From Cydia pomonella (Eukaryota; Arthropoda; Insecta; Lepidoptera; Tortricidae), in assembly GCF_033807575.1 (NCBI RefSeq), contig NC_084708.1, forward strand, positions 496,001 to 560,000: 64,000 nucleotides of DNA. Direction: 5' to 3'. The translations under genes were made by a program, and so were the position numbers. How positions within the stretch are numbered: position 1 is the stretch's first letter; the number at the start of each line of letters is the position of its first letter. Under the pieces are notes generated by a model, which worked only from the letters and a program-made list of their open reading frames with translations, ran no database searches and was not told the origin of the DNA. Below are positions 37,601 to 44,186 of the stretch, piece by piece.

Positions 37601-38449
37601 TGGCAGCAATGCACTTTAAAACTGTATTCGTTTTGGTTTTGTTAGGTTGGTAGCCATTAATCGCAGTAACGTTATAGCGATTAAAAGCACAAGAGCTTTT
37701 ATGAGGAATAGACAATATAGACTTTTCTTGAAACCTTTTATGCGTGTTCTTATATTCGTGTTAATGAATGCATAAATGACAGATAGCAGTAGAGGAGTAG
37801 GAAAATAAGTAATTAAAGGGGTTCACTTAGGAACTACTTAAATCATGTAGACGTCAGAAAATTTAGATTTTGTTACACTGTCGTCTGTATCAGACAATAA
37901 ATATTCTTACCGACATTTGAGTCCACTATGACCTTCAGTTTTGTAGGTCGCCTATCAACTGGGTAGGGCAATCGATTATGAGGCAGTCAAATTTAATTCT
38001 TTACTTTAATTTAATTTAAATTAATATTCATATATAGAATTTTCAAGAGTAATTAGACATACGGCTGCGAATGGGTGTAACAATTTTTTATATCTCTTAT
38101 TATAAGTCCATCCTATTCTATGGACTATTTTTAACTCATTTAGGGGGCTCGCCAGTAGTACATCGCGGCAACTCGTCGTTTTCTAATTAATACGGTTAGA
38201 AAAAGAGGAGCAGTCTATCTCGGGGGCGAGATACTTTCGCGGTGCATACGTACGTAGCCTGCAGGAAGCTAAATGTTCATAGTATGAAGTGAACCCCCTT
38301 GATTCCAGGACAAAGTGGTCCACTCGCCCGCCGGGGCGGGCGCGGCGCAGCCCCCGGCCGTGTTCCCGCCCACGCCGCCGCACTCCGACCAGAAGAGCCC
38401 GCCGCCGCCCGGCCGCACGCCGTGCGCCCGCCTGCACGCTGACGACTAG
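7617..38449 (+). CDS. CycE: G1/S-specific cyclin E, complete
   Basis: Eight coding exons join in phase: 7617-7630, 7718-7784, 7856-8136, 13048-13246, 28195-28306, 30469-30900, 33211-33416 and 38309-38449, giving 483 residues. Cyclin E activates CDK2 for S-phase entry. The order seen is: a basic KRMTLKRKR stretch near residues 17-25 (possible nuclear localisation signal); an acidic/serine-rich linker; CPLPGLSWADPSDVW; MRAILLDWLNE at 177-187 opening the cyclin box; LTVDYVDRYLS and LFIAAKVEEVYPP; a second cyclin fold; and a C-terminal T-P-P-H-S at 459-463 like the Fbw7/Ago phosphodegron. Length is in the usual range for insect cyclin E. Intron 4 is 15 kb and packed with transposons. Exons 4 and 7 have tandem copies of their 3' ends in the following intron. 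Confidence 0.95.
7718..7784 (+). CDS. CycE: Cyclin E coding exon 2
   Basis: The acceptor TTCGCAG precedes 7718 and the donor GTACAT follows GAG. The exon encodes SPDDCTEKRMTLKRKRNSTD, holding the basic cluster, and ends in phase 0. Confidence 0.85.
7856..8136 (+). CDS. CycE: Cyclin E coding exon 3
   Basis: The acceptor TTTTTAG precedes 7856; the donor is AG|GTAAGA. The exon encodes the acidic linker from EVENMPPMKIA to TNKRP, with serine-rich and SPPS / LSPLE proline-directed sites. It ends two bases into a codon completed by exon 4. Confidence 0.88.
8137..10701. other. Cyclin E intron 3, no gene
   Basis: This is AT-rich intron. Stretches near 9560-10090 carry long T runs and repeated CGGG/GAAAATT patterns, but I see no defined element ends. 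No coding frame resembles a known protein. Confidence 0.5.
10702..11055 (-). mobile_element. Non-LTR retrotransposon 3' end (minus)
   Basis: Read on the minus strand it ends with the same CGGCAACGCGCATGTAAC ... GCCACCGACGTAGTATA tail and poly-A (a T run at 10702) as the copy at 1389-1622. It keeps more of the 3' region, including AGAGGTATGGGCATTGTGAA. Confidence 0.75.
11150..11400 (+). repeat. LINE/SINE tail-like dispersed repeat
   Basis: The sequence TACTAGCGACCCGTCCCGGC, later GAAAATCGGTATAGAAATT and ACATACAGACAGACGAGG, is the type common in lepidopteran introns as an RTE-like 3' tail. It has no frame. The assignment is by resemblance only. Confidence 0.5.
11622..11702. repeat. Short foldback repeat
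   Basis: Imperfect inverted arms AAGGCTAGGTTCATACGGTG and CGCCGTGTGAGCTTAGCTTA flank a GGTGTTAATTTTACC / GGGAAAAATTAACGCC core. It is probably a small MITE. Confidence 0.55.
11760..13047. other. Cyclin E intron 3, 3' part, no gene
   Basis: I see no element or exon here. Several short open frames (for example 12120-12353 and 12780-12989) resemble nothing I know and lack splice context. Confidence 0.5.
13048..13246 (+). CDS. CycE: Cyclin E coding exon 4 (start of cyclin box)
   Basis: The acceptor CCCCACAG precedes 13048; the donor is GAG|GTGAGT. It encodes LEYPLPKRKCPLPGLSWAD through MRAILLDWLNE, the MRAIL helix that binds substrate RXL motifs in cyclins. Its last ~127 bp is repeated three times in the following intron. 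Confidence 0.95.
13535..13779. mobile_element. hAT-type MITE with 8-bp TSD
   Basis: The ends CAGGGGTTCCCAAA and TTGGGAACCCCTG are inverted and flanked by CCCTAGGA at 13527-13534 and 13780-13787. The 8-bp duplication and CAGGGGTTCCC terminus are typical of hAT elements. It landed in copy 2 of the exon 4 tandem repeat, so it postdates that duplication. Confidence 0.92.
14297..14452 (-). mobile_element. Non-LTR retrotransposon 3' end in decayed exon copy
   Basis: A T run then ATACTACGTCGGTGGCAAAC and the shared tail sequence, minus orientation. It interrupts the fourth copy of the exon 4 repeat. Confidence 0.75.
14902..15020. repeat. Decayed piggyBac-type MITE
   Basis: CCTTTTGACCGCCAAAGACG ... 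GGCGTGACGTTCAAAGG is the same family as 45062-45183, but the flanking TTAA motifs have decayed. It is about 119 bp and lies in cyclin E intron 4. Confidence 0.7.
15491..15682. repeat. Foldback MITE
   Basis: Terminal inverted repeats TACTCAGATTCACGAGGACT and AGTCCTTGTGATTCAGAGTA flank about 150 bp with no frame. Confidence 0.75.
15700..16354. other. Cyclin E intron 4 segment, nothing recognised
   Basis: AT-rich intron without a recognised element or coding frame. Confidence 0.45.
16355..17402 (+). repeat. GGGTTCCGTAGCC interspersed repeat, copy B (expanded)
   Basis: This is the longest copy. It runs from TTAGGGTTCCGTAGCC to GGAACCCTTCTTGGGCGAGT and CCGACTCGCACTTGGCCG. The interior module (GGGGTATCTATGGATAGGTC ... 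GAACGAGATCT) is repeated about three times with variable cytosine runs. Confidence 0.8.
17620..17895 (-). repeat. tRNA-derived SINE-like repeat
   Basis: On the minus strand 17693-17620 has an A-box-like TGGTCCAGCGGG, a GACTGCTAA anticodon-like loop and a B box GGGTTCGAATC, followed by a T run. Acceptor ends do not pair, so it is not a working tRNA. The adjacent part has the AAATTTCAGCGAAATCGTTA motif and an (AT)n tract, as in lepidopteran SINE/LINE tails. Confidence 0.6.
18167..18352. mobile_element. Harbinger-type MITE with TAA target duplication
   Basis: The termini GGGTCTGTTTCACAAT and ATTGTGAAACAGGCCC are inverted and flanked on both sides by TAA. GGGCCTGTTTCAC-like ends with TWA duplications are typical of PIF/Harbinger elements. 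Confidence 0.75.
18440..18625 (+). mobile_element. Non-LTR retrotransposon 3' fragment
   Basis: It contains LSAKLWNELSPAAFPDRYDQ TFK, the RT C-terminal motif seen intact at 58855-59199, then the GGCAACGCACTT ... CTTACCATCAGG tail. Frameshifts make it a dead copy. Confidence 0.7.
18690..20325. other. Cyclin E intron 4 segment, nothing recognised
   Basis: AT-rich intron. The TTAGGAGCAAAATTGTCCCA at about 20010 and GGAACAGTTTTGCTCCTAAG near 20275 are inverted relatives, hinting at a ~290-bp foldback element (about 20003-20297) with CCCCTCCCCTTGATC / GATCAAGGGGAGGGG inside. No gene is seen. Confidence 0.5.
20326..20547. mobile_element. Two LINE fragments, opposite orientations
   Basis: The first part (20326-20460) is a minus-strand LINE 3' region with GCGCCACTTTTCTCGGTCCT. 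The second encodes RAMNVKRAYLGRLAGRRPIG RPRYR on the plus strand, the C-terminal motif of RTE-clade RTs. Both are short remnants. Confidence 0.6.
21122..21296. mobile_element. hAT-type MITE with 8-bp TSD
   Basis: The ends GCAATGCCGGATTTAG and CTAAATCCGGCCCT are imperfect inverted repeats. They are flanked by GAATGTTA at 21114-21121 and 21297-21304. The 175-bp interior is also partly palindromic (GGAGGCC blocks). Confidence 0.85.
21473..21565 (+). repeat. GGGTTCCGTAGCC interspersed repeat, copy C (truncated)
   Basis: Only the first ~90 bp of the family remain, ending shortly after CTGTCTGTCCG and ATGTCACAGCC. Confidence 0.8.
21570..22384. other. Cyclin E intron 4 segment, nothing recognised
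   Basis: AT-rich intron directly left of the Penelope-like element. No gene or clear repeat end was found. Confidence 0.45.
22557..22597 (-). ncRNA. Candidate hammerhead ribozyme, Penelope left end
   Basis: This is the mirror copy of the motif at 25789-25829, read on the minus strand: CTGAGGA, a GCCTC/GAGGC stem, GAAA, an ACACGTGT stem III and the C cleavage site. Hammerhead motifs are established components of Penelope-like elements. Confidence 0.65.
22578..24719 (-). CDS. Penelope-like RT with GIY-YIG endonuclease, 5'-truncated
   Basis: The 713-codon open frame contains YGLPKIHK at 198-205, RT motif A LSLDVDSLFTNVP (D269, D271), motif B GLAMGSPLSP at 328-337, the YVDD box at 364-367 and a LNFMDLTIS stretch. 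A C-terminal GIY-YIG nuclease follows, with GVY near 566, YVG near 579 and the TTRYKEH helix near 590. A CDNCNK cysteine pair sits within it, as in Penelope endonucleases. The first ~10 residues come from the inversion junction, so the native N-terminus is missing. All catalytic motifs seen are intact; the frame has no stop, consistent with recent activity. Confidence 0.92.
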   Translation of the reverse strand: MPVLKMVHSSFLRRREMEPTTHHDFHPRVKNLTNVDFAENEIGLLRKGLKYNFRPKITQGTLENLAVDSEVAIVRGRGDVDTKTMVANIIKSSSPAQAEGAVSDVLVLRSIQQKVQDNDLVVSKADKGNCIVIMGKGQYNQKVLDLIQGDGFSSLHRDPTPGFQKDLRHAIKNSMFVFETEHQKNMVVPMNPRAPFLYGLPKIHKDNIPVRPVVSYLGAPTYNLAKRLNCIIRQKSQFQPKYCLKNSLQLIEKIKDINIPENAVLLSLDVDSLFTNVPYGDTLDILRGLFEKQRLHPGEVDEMIDLTAICMKQNYFSFGGQYYLQSDGLAMGSPLSPLMADIFMDHFENRHIVGNNNILYYFRYVDDLIICWTGSMGQLDAFITELNSKHPKIKFKKELEQDNSLNFMDLTISRVNNRHHFQIYRKPTHTDSVIPASSTHPWQHKLAAFHCYVHRMLTVPLSDEHYRAELNNIYHLAVSNGYDKSVVDGIIRKKRNSIVNTMLYAARSSEPIKKYKASITYVGKLSDAIYKILKSNDIPVAFRTNNTLHSKLCNGKDKIEKGKKSGVYKLTCDNCNKVYVGQTGRNFTTRYKEHVASYRHNHPEKSNFAKHLIDSGHALPENHSFDILHVCEKGLRLSVLEQLEIIRYNNRGMIRNEQLNVASSPLLRIFPSHSHLHSRGTGQGINMADRSRQLSQLSGVRPSTSPASPEDAS
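24696..25808 (+). CDS. Penelope-like element, second copy, RT C-terminal part plus GIY-YIG
   Basis: The 370-codon frame equals residues 344-713 of the opposite-strand copy, apart from one noticed change (NFLDLTIS here, NFMDLTIS there). It keeps YVDD at 21-24 and the GIY-YIG domain (GVY 223-225, YVG 236-238, R247). RT motifs A and B are absent, so it cannot encode a working polymerase alone; the nuclease domain looks intact. Confidence 0.88.
   Translation: MDHFENRHIVGNNNILYYFRYVDDLIICWTGSMGQLDAFITELNSKHPKIKFKKELEQDNSLNFLDLTISRVNNRHHFQIYRKPTHTDSVIPASSTHPWQHKLAAFHCYVHRMLTVPLSDEHYRAELNNIYHLAVSNGYDKSVVDGIIRKKRNSIVNTMLYAARSSEPIKKYKASITYVGKLSDAIYKILKSNDIPVAFRTNNTLHSKLCNGKDKIEKGKKSGVYKLTCDNCNKVYVGQTGRNFTTRYKEHVASYRHNHPEKSNFAKHLIDSGHALPENHSFDILHVCEKGLRLSVLEQLEIIRYNNRGMIRNEQLNVASSPLLRIFPSHSHLHSRGTGQGINMADRSRQLSQLSGVRPSTSPASPEDAS
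25789..25829 (+). ncRNA. Candidate hammerhead ribozyme, Penelope right end
   Basis: The core CUGANGA is CTGAGGA at 25792-25798. Stem II is GCCTC (25800-25804) with GAGGC (25810-25814) and a GTAGA loop. GAA lies at 25815-25817. Stem III is the self-complementary ACACGTGT (25818-25825), too short to have a loop, as in dimer-dependent Penelope ribozymes. The cleavage residue is C25826, and CTC (25789-25791) can pair with GAG (25827-25829) as the base of stem I. One deviation is an unpaired U at 25799. It overlaps the ORF stop. Confidence 0.68.
26002..27001. other. Cyclin E intron 4 segment, no gene
   Basis: AT-rich intron. CAGGGTCCATGATTTTTTTC and CCGCCCTG near 26070 suggest a small repeat end, but no complete element was defined. 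Confidence 0.45.
27002..27310 (-). mobile_element. 5'-truncated RTE-type LINE with 18-bp TSD
   Basis: The minus strand encodes IGHILRKPDTHLSRVALTW then GRPKSTWRRSVEQELG and QDRSQWKKMV, the RTE-clade RT C-terminus. It ends with a GAAGAAG-type tail. The insert 27020-27292 is bounded by a perfect 18-bp duplication, ATGTAAATATATGGAAAT, at 27002-27019 and 27293-27310. The intact duplication suggests a young insertion. Confidence 0.92.
27763..27985. repeat. Two-module foldback MITE
   Basis: Module B (ATTACGATACAAGTGCG ... CGCACATGTATCGTAC) is joined to module A (ACAGTACATATGG ... CCATATGTACTGT), each palindromic. The same pair in opposite order and orientation lies at 61613-61835, and module A alone at 61922-62030. 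Confidence 0.8.
28195..28306 (+). CDS. CycE: Cyclin E coding exon 5
   Basis: The acceptor TTGTGCAG precedes 28195; the donor is ATTG|GTGAGT. It encodes VCEVYKLHRETFHLTVDYVD and RYLSNTDDVQKGRLQLI, helices 2-3 of the cyclin box. Confidence 0.95.
28307..28593. other. Start of cyclin E intron 5, nothing recognised
   Basis: Intron sequence between exon 5 and the hAT element; no feature seen. Confidence 0.4.
28602..30000. mobile_element. Non-autonomous hAT-type transposon, 1.4 kb, CCGGATCCGG-rich ends
   Basis: The ends TAGGGATTGCAA and TTGCAATCCCTA are inverted. They are flanked by an 8-bp duplication GTGACCGC at 28594-28601 and 30001-30008. The first and last ~120 bp contain many copies of CCGGATCCGG or ATCCGG, likely transposase-binding subterminal repeats. 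I find no hAT transposase (no DDE or RW motif context) inside. The interior has a LINE-like remnant and AT-rich sequence. It is inserted in cyclin E intron 5. Confidence 0.9.
29230..29440 (-). mobile_element. LINE-like RT C-terminal remnant inside the hAT element
   Basis: The minus strand reads EKYIGQIIGNGTRHDDLMRK ... ECRIEIHRGKGLLKKSYMDQ, which resembles the C-terminal segment after the RT in RTE-like elements. It was either captured or inserted within the hAT element. Weak similarity; no frame beyond it. Confidence 0.5.
30009..30468. other. End of cyclin E intron 5, no gene
   Basis: AT-rich intron with a short dispersed-repeat remnant at 30190-30340 (CAATTTATTTATTTC). Nothing coding was recognised. 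Confidence 0.4.
30469..30900 (+). CDS. CycE: Cyclin E coding exon 6
   Basis: The acceptor AATTCCAG precedes 30469; the donor is TCCG|GTGAGT. The 432-nt exon encodes GITCLFIAAKVEEVYPPKIG through the second cyclin fold (FVVCGQLIDLAVLHVDVNQF, SVVAAAAIAHAFDRELAI). It ends one base into a codon. Confidence 0.95.
31271..32710. mobile_element. Candidate 1.4-kb element with long inverted ends
   Basis: ACACAATGTCTTTCATCACA at the left and its imperfect complement near 32680-32705 are inverted. A second inverted pair is TTCTTAAATACGGTGACAT at 31333-31351 and ATGTCACCGTATTTAAGAA at 32531-32549. No transposase frame is present. Boundaries are approximate. It lies in cyclin E intron 6. Confidence 0.55.
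32816..32996 (+). mobile_element. Non-LTR retrotransposon 3' tail
   Basis: GTGTTCCTGCCGGTGAGTAA, then CGGCAACGCGCATGTAAC and CCACCGACGTTGTATA, match the tails at 1389-1622 and 10702-11055. Confidence 0.75.
33211..33416 (+). CDS. CycE: Cyclin E coding exon 7
   Basis: The acceptor GGATTCCAG precedes 33211; the donor is TTT|GTGAGT. It encodes GWTWEVLEPCYRWLAPSVAV to IQSHNVTLDMF in very GC-rich codons. The last 108 nt (36 codons, DGEFLQ to LDMF) plus 16 intron bases form the 124-bp unit that is then repeated in the intron, leaving 27 identical donors. Confidence 0.93.
33309..36675 (+). repeat. 27-unit tandem array of cyclin E exon 7 end and donor (124 bp)
   Basis: The first unit is the authentic exon end: 108 nt of coding sequence from GACGGCGAGTTCC to ATGTTT plus 16 intron bases GTGAGTACCTCCTCAC. 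It then repeats head-to-tail with period 124 to 36656, followed by a 19-bp partial unit. I see no difference between units. Each carries the same GTGAGT donor. 124 is not a multiple of three, and the last donor is 3224 nt from the first (remainder 2), so only the first donor keeps the frame into exon 8. Read-through meets a stop within about 85 codons. Copy number needs long-read support. Confidence 0.93.
36676..36795 (-). mobile_element. Non-LTR RT C-terminal fragment
   Basis: The minus strand reads MYGPHLQEKSLRLIERVQND then CYRFCYSIPPR, which resembles the WxPxL ... IERVQ block downstream of non-LTR RTs. The fragment abuts the last partial unit of the 124-bp array, with no normal intron start between them. 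Confidence 0.5.
36796..38308. other. End of cyclin E intron 7, no gene
   Basis: AT-rich, apart from a GC-rich patch at 37315-37385 with GGCCGGCCGG runs. The patch encodes no recognised domain and lacks splice signals. Nothing else is seen. Confidence 0.45.
38309..38449 (+). CDS. CycE: Cyclin E coding exon 8 (C-terminus with phosphodegron)
   Basis: The acceptor GATTCCAG precedes 38309 and TAG lies at 38447-38449. It encodes 46 residues, DKVVHSPAGAGAAQPPAVFP then PTPPHSD and a proline-rich tail ending ARLHADD. T459-P-P-H-S463 fits the cyclin E degron in which phospho-threonine and a +4 phospho-serine recruit SCF-Fbw7/Ago. Confidence 0.9.
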   Translation, partial: DKVVHSPAGAGAAQPPAVFPPTPPHSDQKSPPPPGRTPCARLHADD

Positions 38450-39416
38450 ACCCCTTCACGAGTGTACAAGTGCTGAGGTATTAAGGATTCCTTTACAATT
38501 TTGAGTTATATTTCGAGCCCCCGTTTTATCACGTTAACAATTATCACCCGTCTGTGACAGTTCGCCGTACATTGCCGGTTCGACAAGTAATTATTGACGC
38601 TATCATCGTTCCTTCTCGACCCAGAAATGACCAGGGAATTGTTAGCGTCGGGTGTCAGTTGACACCGTGGCGAAATAACTTATATGAAACACTAAAGCCG
38701 AGTGCAATTTTGGGTAAGCTCAAACTGAGCCCGCGTTCGTGACGTATCCGATGCGCTCCGACAATCTGAACTATGAAATTTGTACTTAGAAACTTTTGTT
38801 TTAATTATAAATATTTGCTGGACAGTCTTACACTAATCAAACTAGCCTCAAAAATTGTTTCCGAGCATATAAATTTTAAAATTCATATTTCATAACGCAT
38901 GGCATTCGTTGCATACTTGGGCTCAGTTTGTACCTAAAATGTAAATAGTTAAAATTACGTATAATTTCCGTATCGTATAAATAATTTTTAGTTTAGTAGT
39001 ATTCAATTAAAAGTAAACAAGCTGAAGGCTGAGACTTAATATATAAAAATCACTTAACGAAAACACTATCGGCTGAAAGACTGATCTAGAATTCTAGAGT
39101 AAGTCACAACCTTTGGTTTGCTTACCTTTACTTGAAAACCTAAATAGCAGAAGAAATATATTCACAAATATTAAATACCAATAGTATTTTAGTATATAAC
39201 TCGTATACCTCAGCTCGTGACTCACAACACAGTACACAAGTGAGACAGTATGTTAATGTTATTGTTGACAATGTTGTTATGTCGTTTCATTGGTAGTTTA
39301 GCAGAATTTTAGAAAACCGTTTTCAATACCGCATTACAGTCCATTACACTGATCTTAAAATAAACAATTTTGTAACGCGGTCATTCGACCAATGAGGTAA
39401 ATTTTGTATCTTCTGT

Positions 39417-39795
39417 CAAAAAGAATTTGAAATAGAGGTGGATTGTCAAAGAAAACTTTGTAACTACAGTAAATTTACTGCCATCTTTCGACACATGATT
39501 AAAACTTATAAAACGCCATTTGACTTTGATCCATATACTTTCACTGGTATGTCTTAAATTTGTTAGATATCAAAAAGTGGCGCCATCTAATAGACGTCCA
39601 AAGGTATGGCGGCATATTTCGCGCGATCGCGCCACAAGATGGCGCCACTTTTTGATATTTAACATATCAGTGAAAGAATAAGAGTCAAAGTCAAATGGTG
39701 TTTCTAAAAGTTTTAATCATTTGTCGAAAGATAGCAAAATTTGGCTACATAAATTTCTTTGAAAATTCACCTTTATTTTAAATTCTCTTTGCTTC
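39417..39795. repeat. Foldback MITE, ~380 bp
   Basis: Arms of about 150 bp (ATTGTCAAAGAAAACTTTGT; ATCAAAAAGTGGCGCCATCT and complements) surround a centre with TTCGCGCGATCGCGCCAC. The same family at 44187-44964 is interrupted by a LINE. Confidence 0.8.
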
Positions 39796-40537
39796 TATAC
39801 ATTATGCCATTGACAAAATGATTTTCAGTTGTTTATATTTTAAGATCCGTATGAAATGGACTATAGGTAACTGATTTTGTGACTGCGTGAACATTATTAC
39901 GTATTTTTATGTCGTATCGACATTTTAGGGAACTTATTCGTTAGCTTTGTCTGAATTGACTTCTAGCTTTTAAGCTAGTTCGTATTAGGGAACACATGTT
40001 TGTTCTCGGTCGATGTGAACGCGACAAAACTCAGTCCGTCTGCAGTAAAAATGTATGGCTGCGCCATACTTGACGTAGCTGTTGGCGTGCAGATTTAGCG
40101 AAGATGGACTGTATAAAACACATTGAAGTAATAAATAGCGCCCCAAATTTTAGCGCTGATGTTGATAAGCAAAACAACCAGCCAACAAAGAGCTTTATTG
40201 ACAACAAGACAAGTCAAGCATAAAAATAATAACCGATGAACCTTTGCTATAGCTATCTATCTATTTTGTAATTTGCAGACTAACTCCTGGTTTATGCATG
40301 ATTACTAACATACTAACAGTACTAATGTGTTGGCTAGCTTACTAACGAAGCTTATTTTGCAATAATGCTTTTCCTACCTATCAAAATTTAGGATAAAAAA
40401 CATGCAAATATGCTTTTAACATGCAGTGTGATGCATGAAACTAACACTTTCAAAAATAAATTGAAAATTTTTCATCAAATATATCCTAACAAGACTTGAA
40501 ACCGTTCTTATAAGTTAAAACCGCGCAAACACTTACC

Positions 40538-40653
40538 CCCGTATTCATAAACGTCTACTAAAGTTAACAAGCCGCTAATAATCGTTTGTCCCTTTCCGAC
40601 GTATTGGTATGATGGAGGAGCGGCTTGTTAACTAAGTATGAATAAGGGGGTTA
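40538..40653. repeat. Foldback MITE with CCCCGTATTCATA ends
   Basis: ACCCCCGTATTCATAAACGT at one end and TATGAATAAGGGGG at the other are inverted. AGTTAACAAGCCGCT / AGCGGCTTGTTAACT-like arms lie inside. Confidence 0.75.
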
Positions 40654-43600
40654 GATTTTTCCGCGCATTACCACCGAATTTGACCAAAAAACAACTTATA
40701 GGAGCTTTATTATAATTATAGCAAAGGTACATAAACTTGTTAAATAATATCTGTTTACATTTAGATTGTCCAGTCCTATCTTAGTTTTACGTGTTCGTCC
40801 TCTGTTGTCAATGATTCTCGTGAATATGACCAAACAAAGAATTACAAGACTTGCTTTGCTCTGCAATGGCGTATTACAGTAAAAACCAATAAAAATTGGT
40901 TATGTCAATCTGTACGAAATTTTCGTAGCTCTGACTCCGATTTAACCATCGATAAAATTATAAGTAATGAGAAATTCTAATATTGTTCCTAATAATCCTA
41001 ATATAAATAGCTTATTCTATTCTGTAAATGAGTTGGCAGTGCTGCTAACGTAACAGTGTTTAATCATTTAAACATTCCAGCATTTTACATACGTTATGTA
41101 AAAATATTATAAAGAAATCTTAAGTACGACTTGCACCTGAAGCAGAACTTAGCTCAGTGTGAATCGTACTTAAGTAGCGTTTAGTAAGTTCACATTTTCG
41201 TGCAAGTCGAATGAATGTCAAAGTAGAGGGTACTTTAAAGTTGGGTGAGTGTATTTCGTTATAATAAGTGTATATACATAAATGCATTGCAACAATCATT
41301 TTCAATCAAAAATATTGCCAATGAAAGCGCTTAGCTAATCAAAAATGTATCGAATATTGTTTGTTATGCAGAGTTTTAGTACTATAGTTTCCAAATACAA
41401 TCACTTATTCAAATCAAATTGAATATGTAAGGATCTTTTCATTATTTTAATCTAACGATTGGTTTATTTTGTAAATAGTTTGATTCTTTCTTCTAATTTA
41501 TTTCTAGTAGTGCACTCGACTGACGCGACTCTGTTCGCATAAGATTTGTAAGAAAAATTTAAATATTGGTAGTTAAGCCCACGATTTAACCAAAGACTGC
41601 AACCGATTGGCGAGCGGTACTCTAAAGGCTCATTTACACGGGTCTACTTACCTTTTTTTGAGGCAAGTGGACCTATGTAAAGGCGCCATAAAATTATTCG
41701 ATGCGTGCTATCGGTTGGGTTGTTTATGTACTATAATCCAACCAGTTTGACTGATTCTACTTAACCTACATGTATTTGTTTGCCAATCGCCAATCGAGAT
41801 CTAAGTATATTTGTACTGGGCAGCGACAAATTAGTGCATACTGTTAATATATATGTATGTGTAGGGAATGTTCAGATTAATTTAAAAGATAATTGCCTGG
41901 GCGTACCCTAACATCAACTTTACTAACTTTTAACAAGAATGAAGATAAAAATTACAGTAACATCCAGTGAGAGCAAACCAGTCCTCGCAGATACTTATTT
42001 ATTCGTGTGAACAATTAAGAAAACTTTTTTATTGTCGATTTCGGAAAGGAGTATGATTTGTAAAAGCTTCTTGTAATGAACATTTGTGGCCATTAATCTA
42101 ATATAGTTTATTTTTTAAATGTACAAATCCATTTATTTTCGCACTACATTGAAGAATAAGTCACTTAATACAAAATATATATCCACAACAAGTTTCGTCA
42201 AAAAAAAATAAATATATAGTTTATGGTAATTTAGTAGTTTCACGGTCCCTTGTTTTCTTGTCAGTCTTAAATTACGATAAATTCATAGAGATACTGTATC
42301 AAAATCTTGACTTTGGTTGTATTTTTATTATATTAATTATTTAACGATAAATGTGGACTGGTTTGAGACAATATCTTTTCACCATTACATTGAATAGCTT
42401 TCGCAACCTCGTAACACATTTACCCTTTAAGAGGGCCTAGGCGTGACCGTCATTTTCTCTTTATGATAGGTAAAGTATCCAAATCCTTTTATGAAAATAA
42501 ATATTTTAGTTCCCTCGCCATTTGGACTTTATGCAATTGAAATTTCGAATAAAAGCGACGAATTTGTGAAAATTATTATAATCCGTTTACACTTGACGAG
42601 TGCTCGACCGAGTTGACTGGCACCAGTACTCACCACGTGTAAACGAGGCTGTAGTAAATTTAGTTCTGAATGTATTATATAATGTAATTGAAATAGGCGG
42701 GTATTTTTCATGTTTTAGAATAGTTCATCGTAGGTAGTCCAACGAATACGCTTACTCAAGGCACTGGCCTTTAAATAAGACTTGGATATATTTGTTACTT
42801 TATATCAGAATAATTTAATTGTATTCCTAGCAGTAAATAGTGCGCTTTTAGATTTAAGCTATTTTTATATCAATTTATTTGAAACTAATATAAAAAAAAC
42901 TAATGATAGTACATATGGTCGGTTTGAAATTGATTCACACTGAAGTTTTTTGATCATTTAGACTGATGACAGTACAGAATAATGTAAATGGCCCCATATA
43001 GATATAAGTGAATTTAGATATAAGTAATTTAGGTATGTAAGTATATTAAAATGATAAATGTATAGAAAAAACTAATGAAAATTACGGGCGTCGTTGCGTT
43101 TAGCAGAAAAAATAGTTTTTTTTTTTAATGACTGTACAAGGTTCAATGGGCTTTAGTGGGAATGAATTTGGAGCGGACGTTAGCAACTTTTAAAATTGTA
43201 TTCCGTTCTGAGGTGCATGTGATCTCATTGACATTCAGAGGGCCTTGGCCGCGTGTCGTTCGATGACGATATATTTTGTCACCCTTCGTATGCCCCTGTC
43301 AAAAATTTTTTACTGAATTAAAAACATTGAAATTGTAAATAACAGTCCAAATTGTTTGGGACGTATACGGGACGAGGCATACGAAAGTATAATTACAACT
43401 AGAATCCGTCAAGATAGTTCTGCGCACAGTGTGTAACAGCGCTACTATTTACGTCTTGTTTTCATACGAAATCTATATTTGAAGTGTACTACTTTCACAC
43501 AGTCGCTTGCAAGTTGGTGCAACTAGCTTAAGCGCTTTACACACATTAATTCAATAACTGACGACAGAGACGGAGCAATACGTAGAACTGAGATGTAGAT

Positions 43601-44094
43601 ATCTCTACAGTGTCTTACGTATGGCTTTGTCCCTGTTGTTAGTTACAAATTAGTAAGGCGTGTGAAGCGTTTTAGACGGATTCTAAGTACGAAAGTGTAT
43701 CTTTTGTATCAAGAATTAGAGGTAATTTATGTTCGATATTTTTTCGAGTATTTTTTTTTGTTAACATATATATGAAAAATATCATAAAATAAATTGTATA
43801 TACCGTAACGGTAATCTCATGAAATACGCGCACGCAATTCACTCTAATTCTAGACATCTTGGCTTGTCACGGCGCGATAAATGTTATCGCCGTCGATAAA
43901 CGACACGCGGCAGAGCCGGAAGTGTATCTCGCTGTGCAATACCCATGCATTCATCTTCACTTCGTGTACGGTGTGAATGTCCAGGTCTAGTATTACATAA
44001 AATGGTGTTGAATATAAACTTTGTTTTTTTTTTGCGTTTATTTAGCTTCTCTGAGGCTTTCATTTCAAAGGCCTAGCCTAGTTTGTAGTGATCC

Positions 44095-44145
44095 TGGCTA
44101 CGAAGCAAGAGGTCCCGGGTTCGAATCCCGATAATCGCAATCCAT
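44095..44145 (+). repeat. tRNA-like SINE fragment
   Basis: ATCCTGGCTACGAAGCAAGA then GGTCCCGGGTTCGAATCCCG is the B-box half of the tRNA-derived SINE head seen at 46690-46975. The 5' half is incomplete, so it is not a tRNA gene. Confidence 0.55.
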
Positions 44146-44186
44146 TAGCTCCTGAGTTATTGACGTTTGCTGTGTAAGTATTAATC

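Larger units (their letters stand above)
38450..44186. other. Cyclin E 3' UTR and intergenic DNA
   Basis: No coding frame was recognised across 5.7 kb. Cyclin E 3' UTR must begin at 38450; several AATAAA motifs follow (for example near 39357 and 40455), so its end cannot be fixed. Contents include two foldback MITEs (39417-39795, 40538-40653), short foldbacks near 42580-42655 and 43530-43675, and otherwise AT-rich sequence. Confidence 0.5.

Noticed and set aside
38183..38504. Small frames overlapping cyclin E exon 8 on both strands
   Set aside because: GC-rich shadow frames of the real exon.
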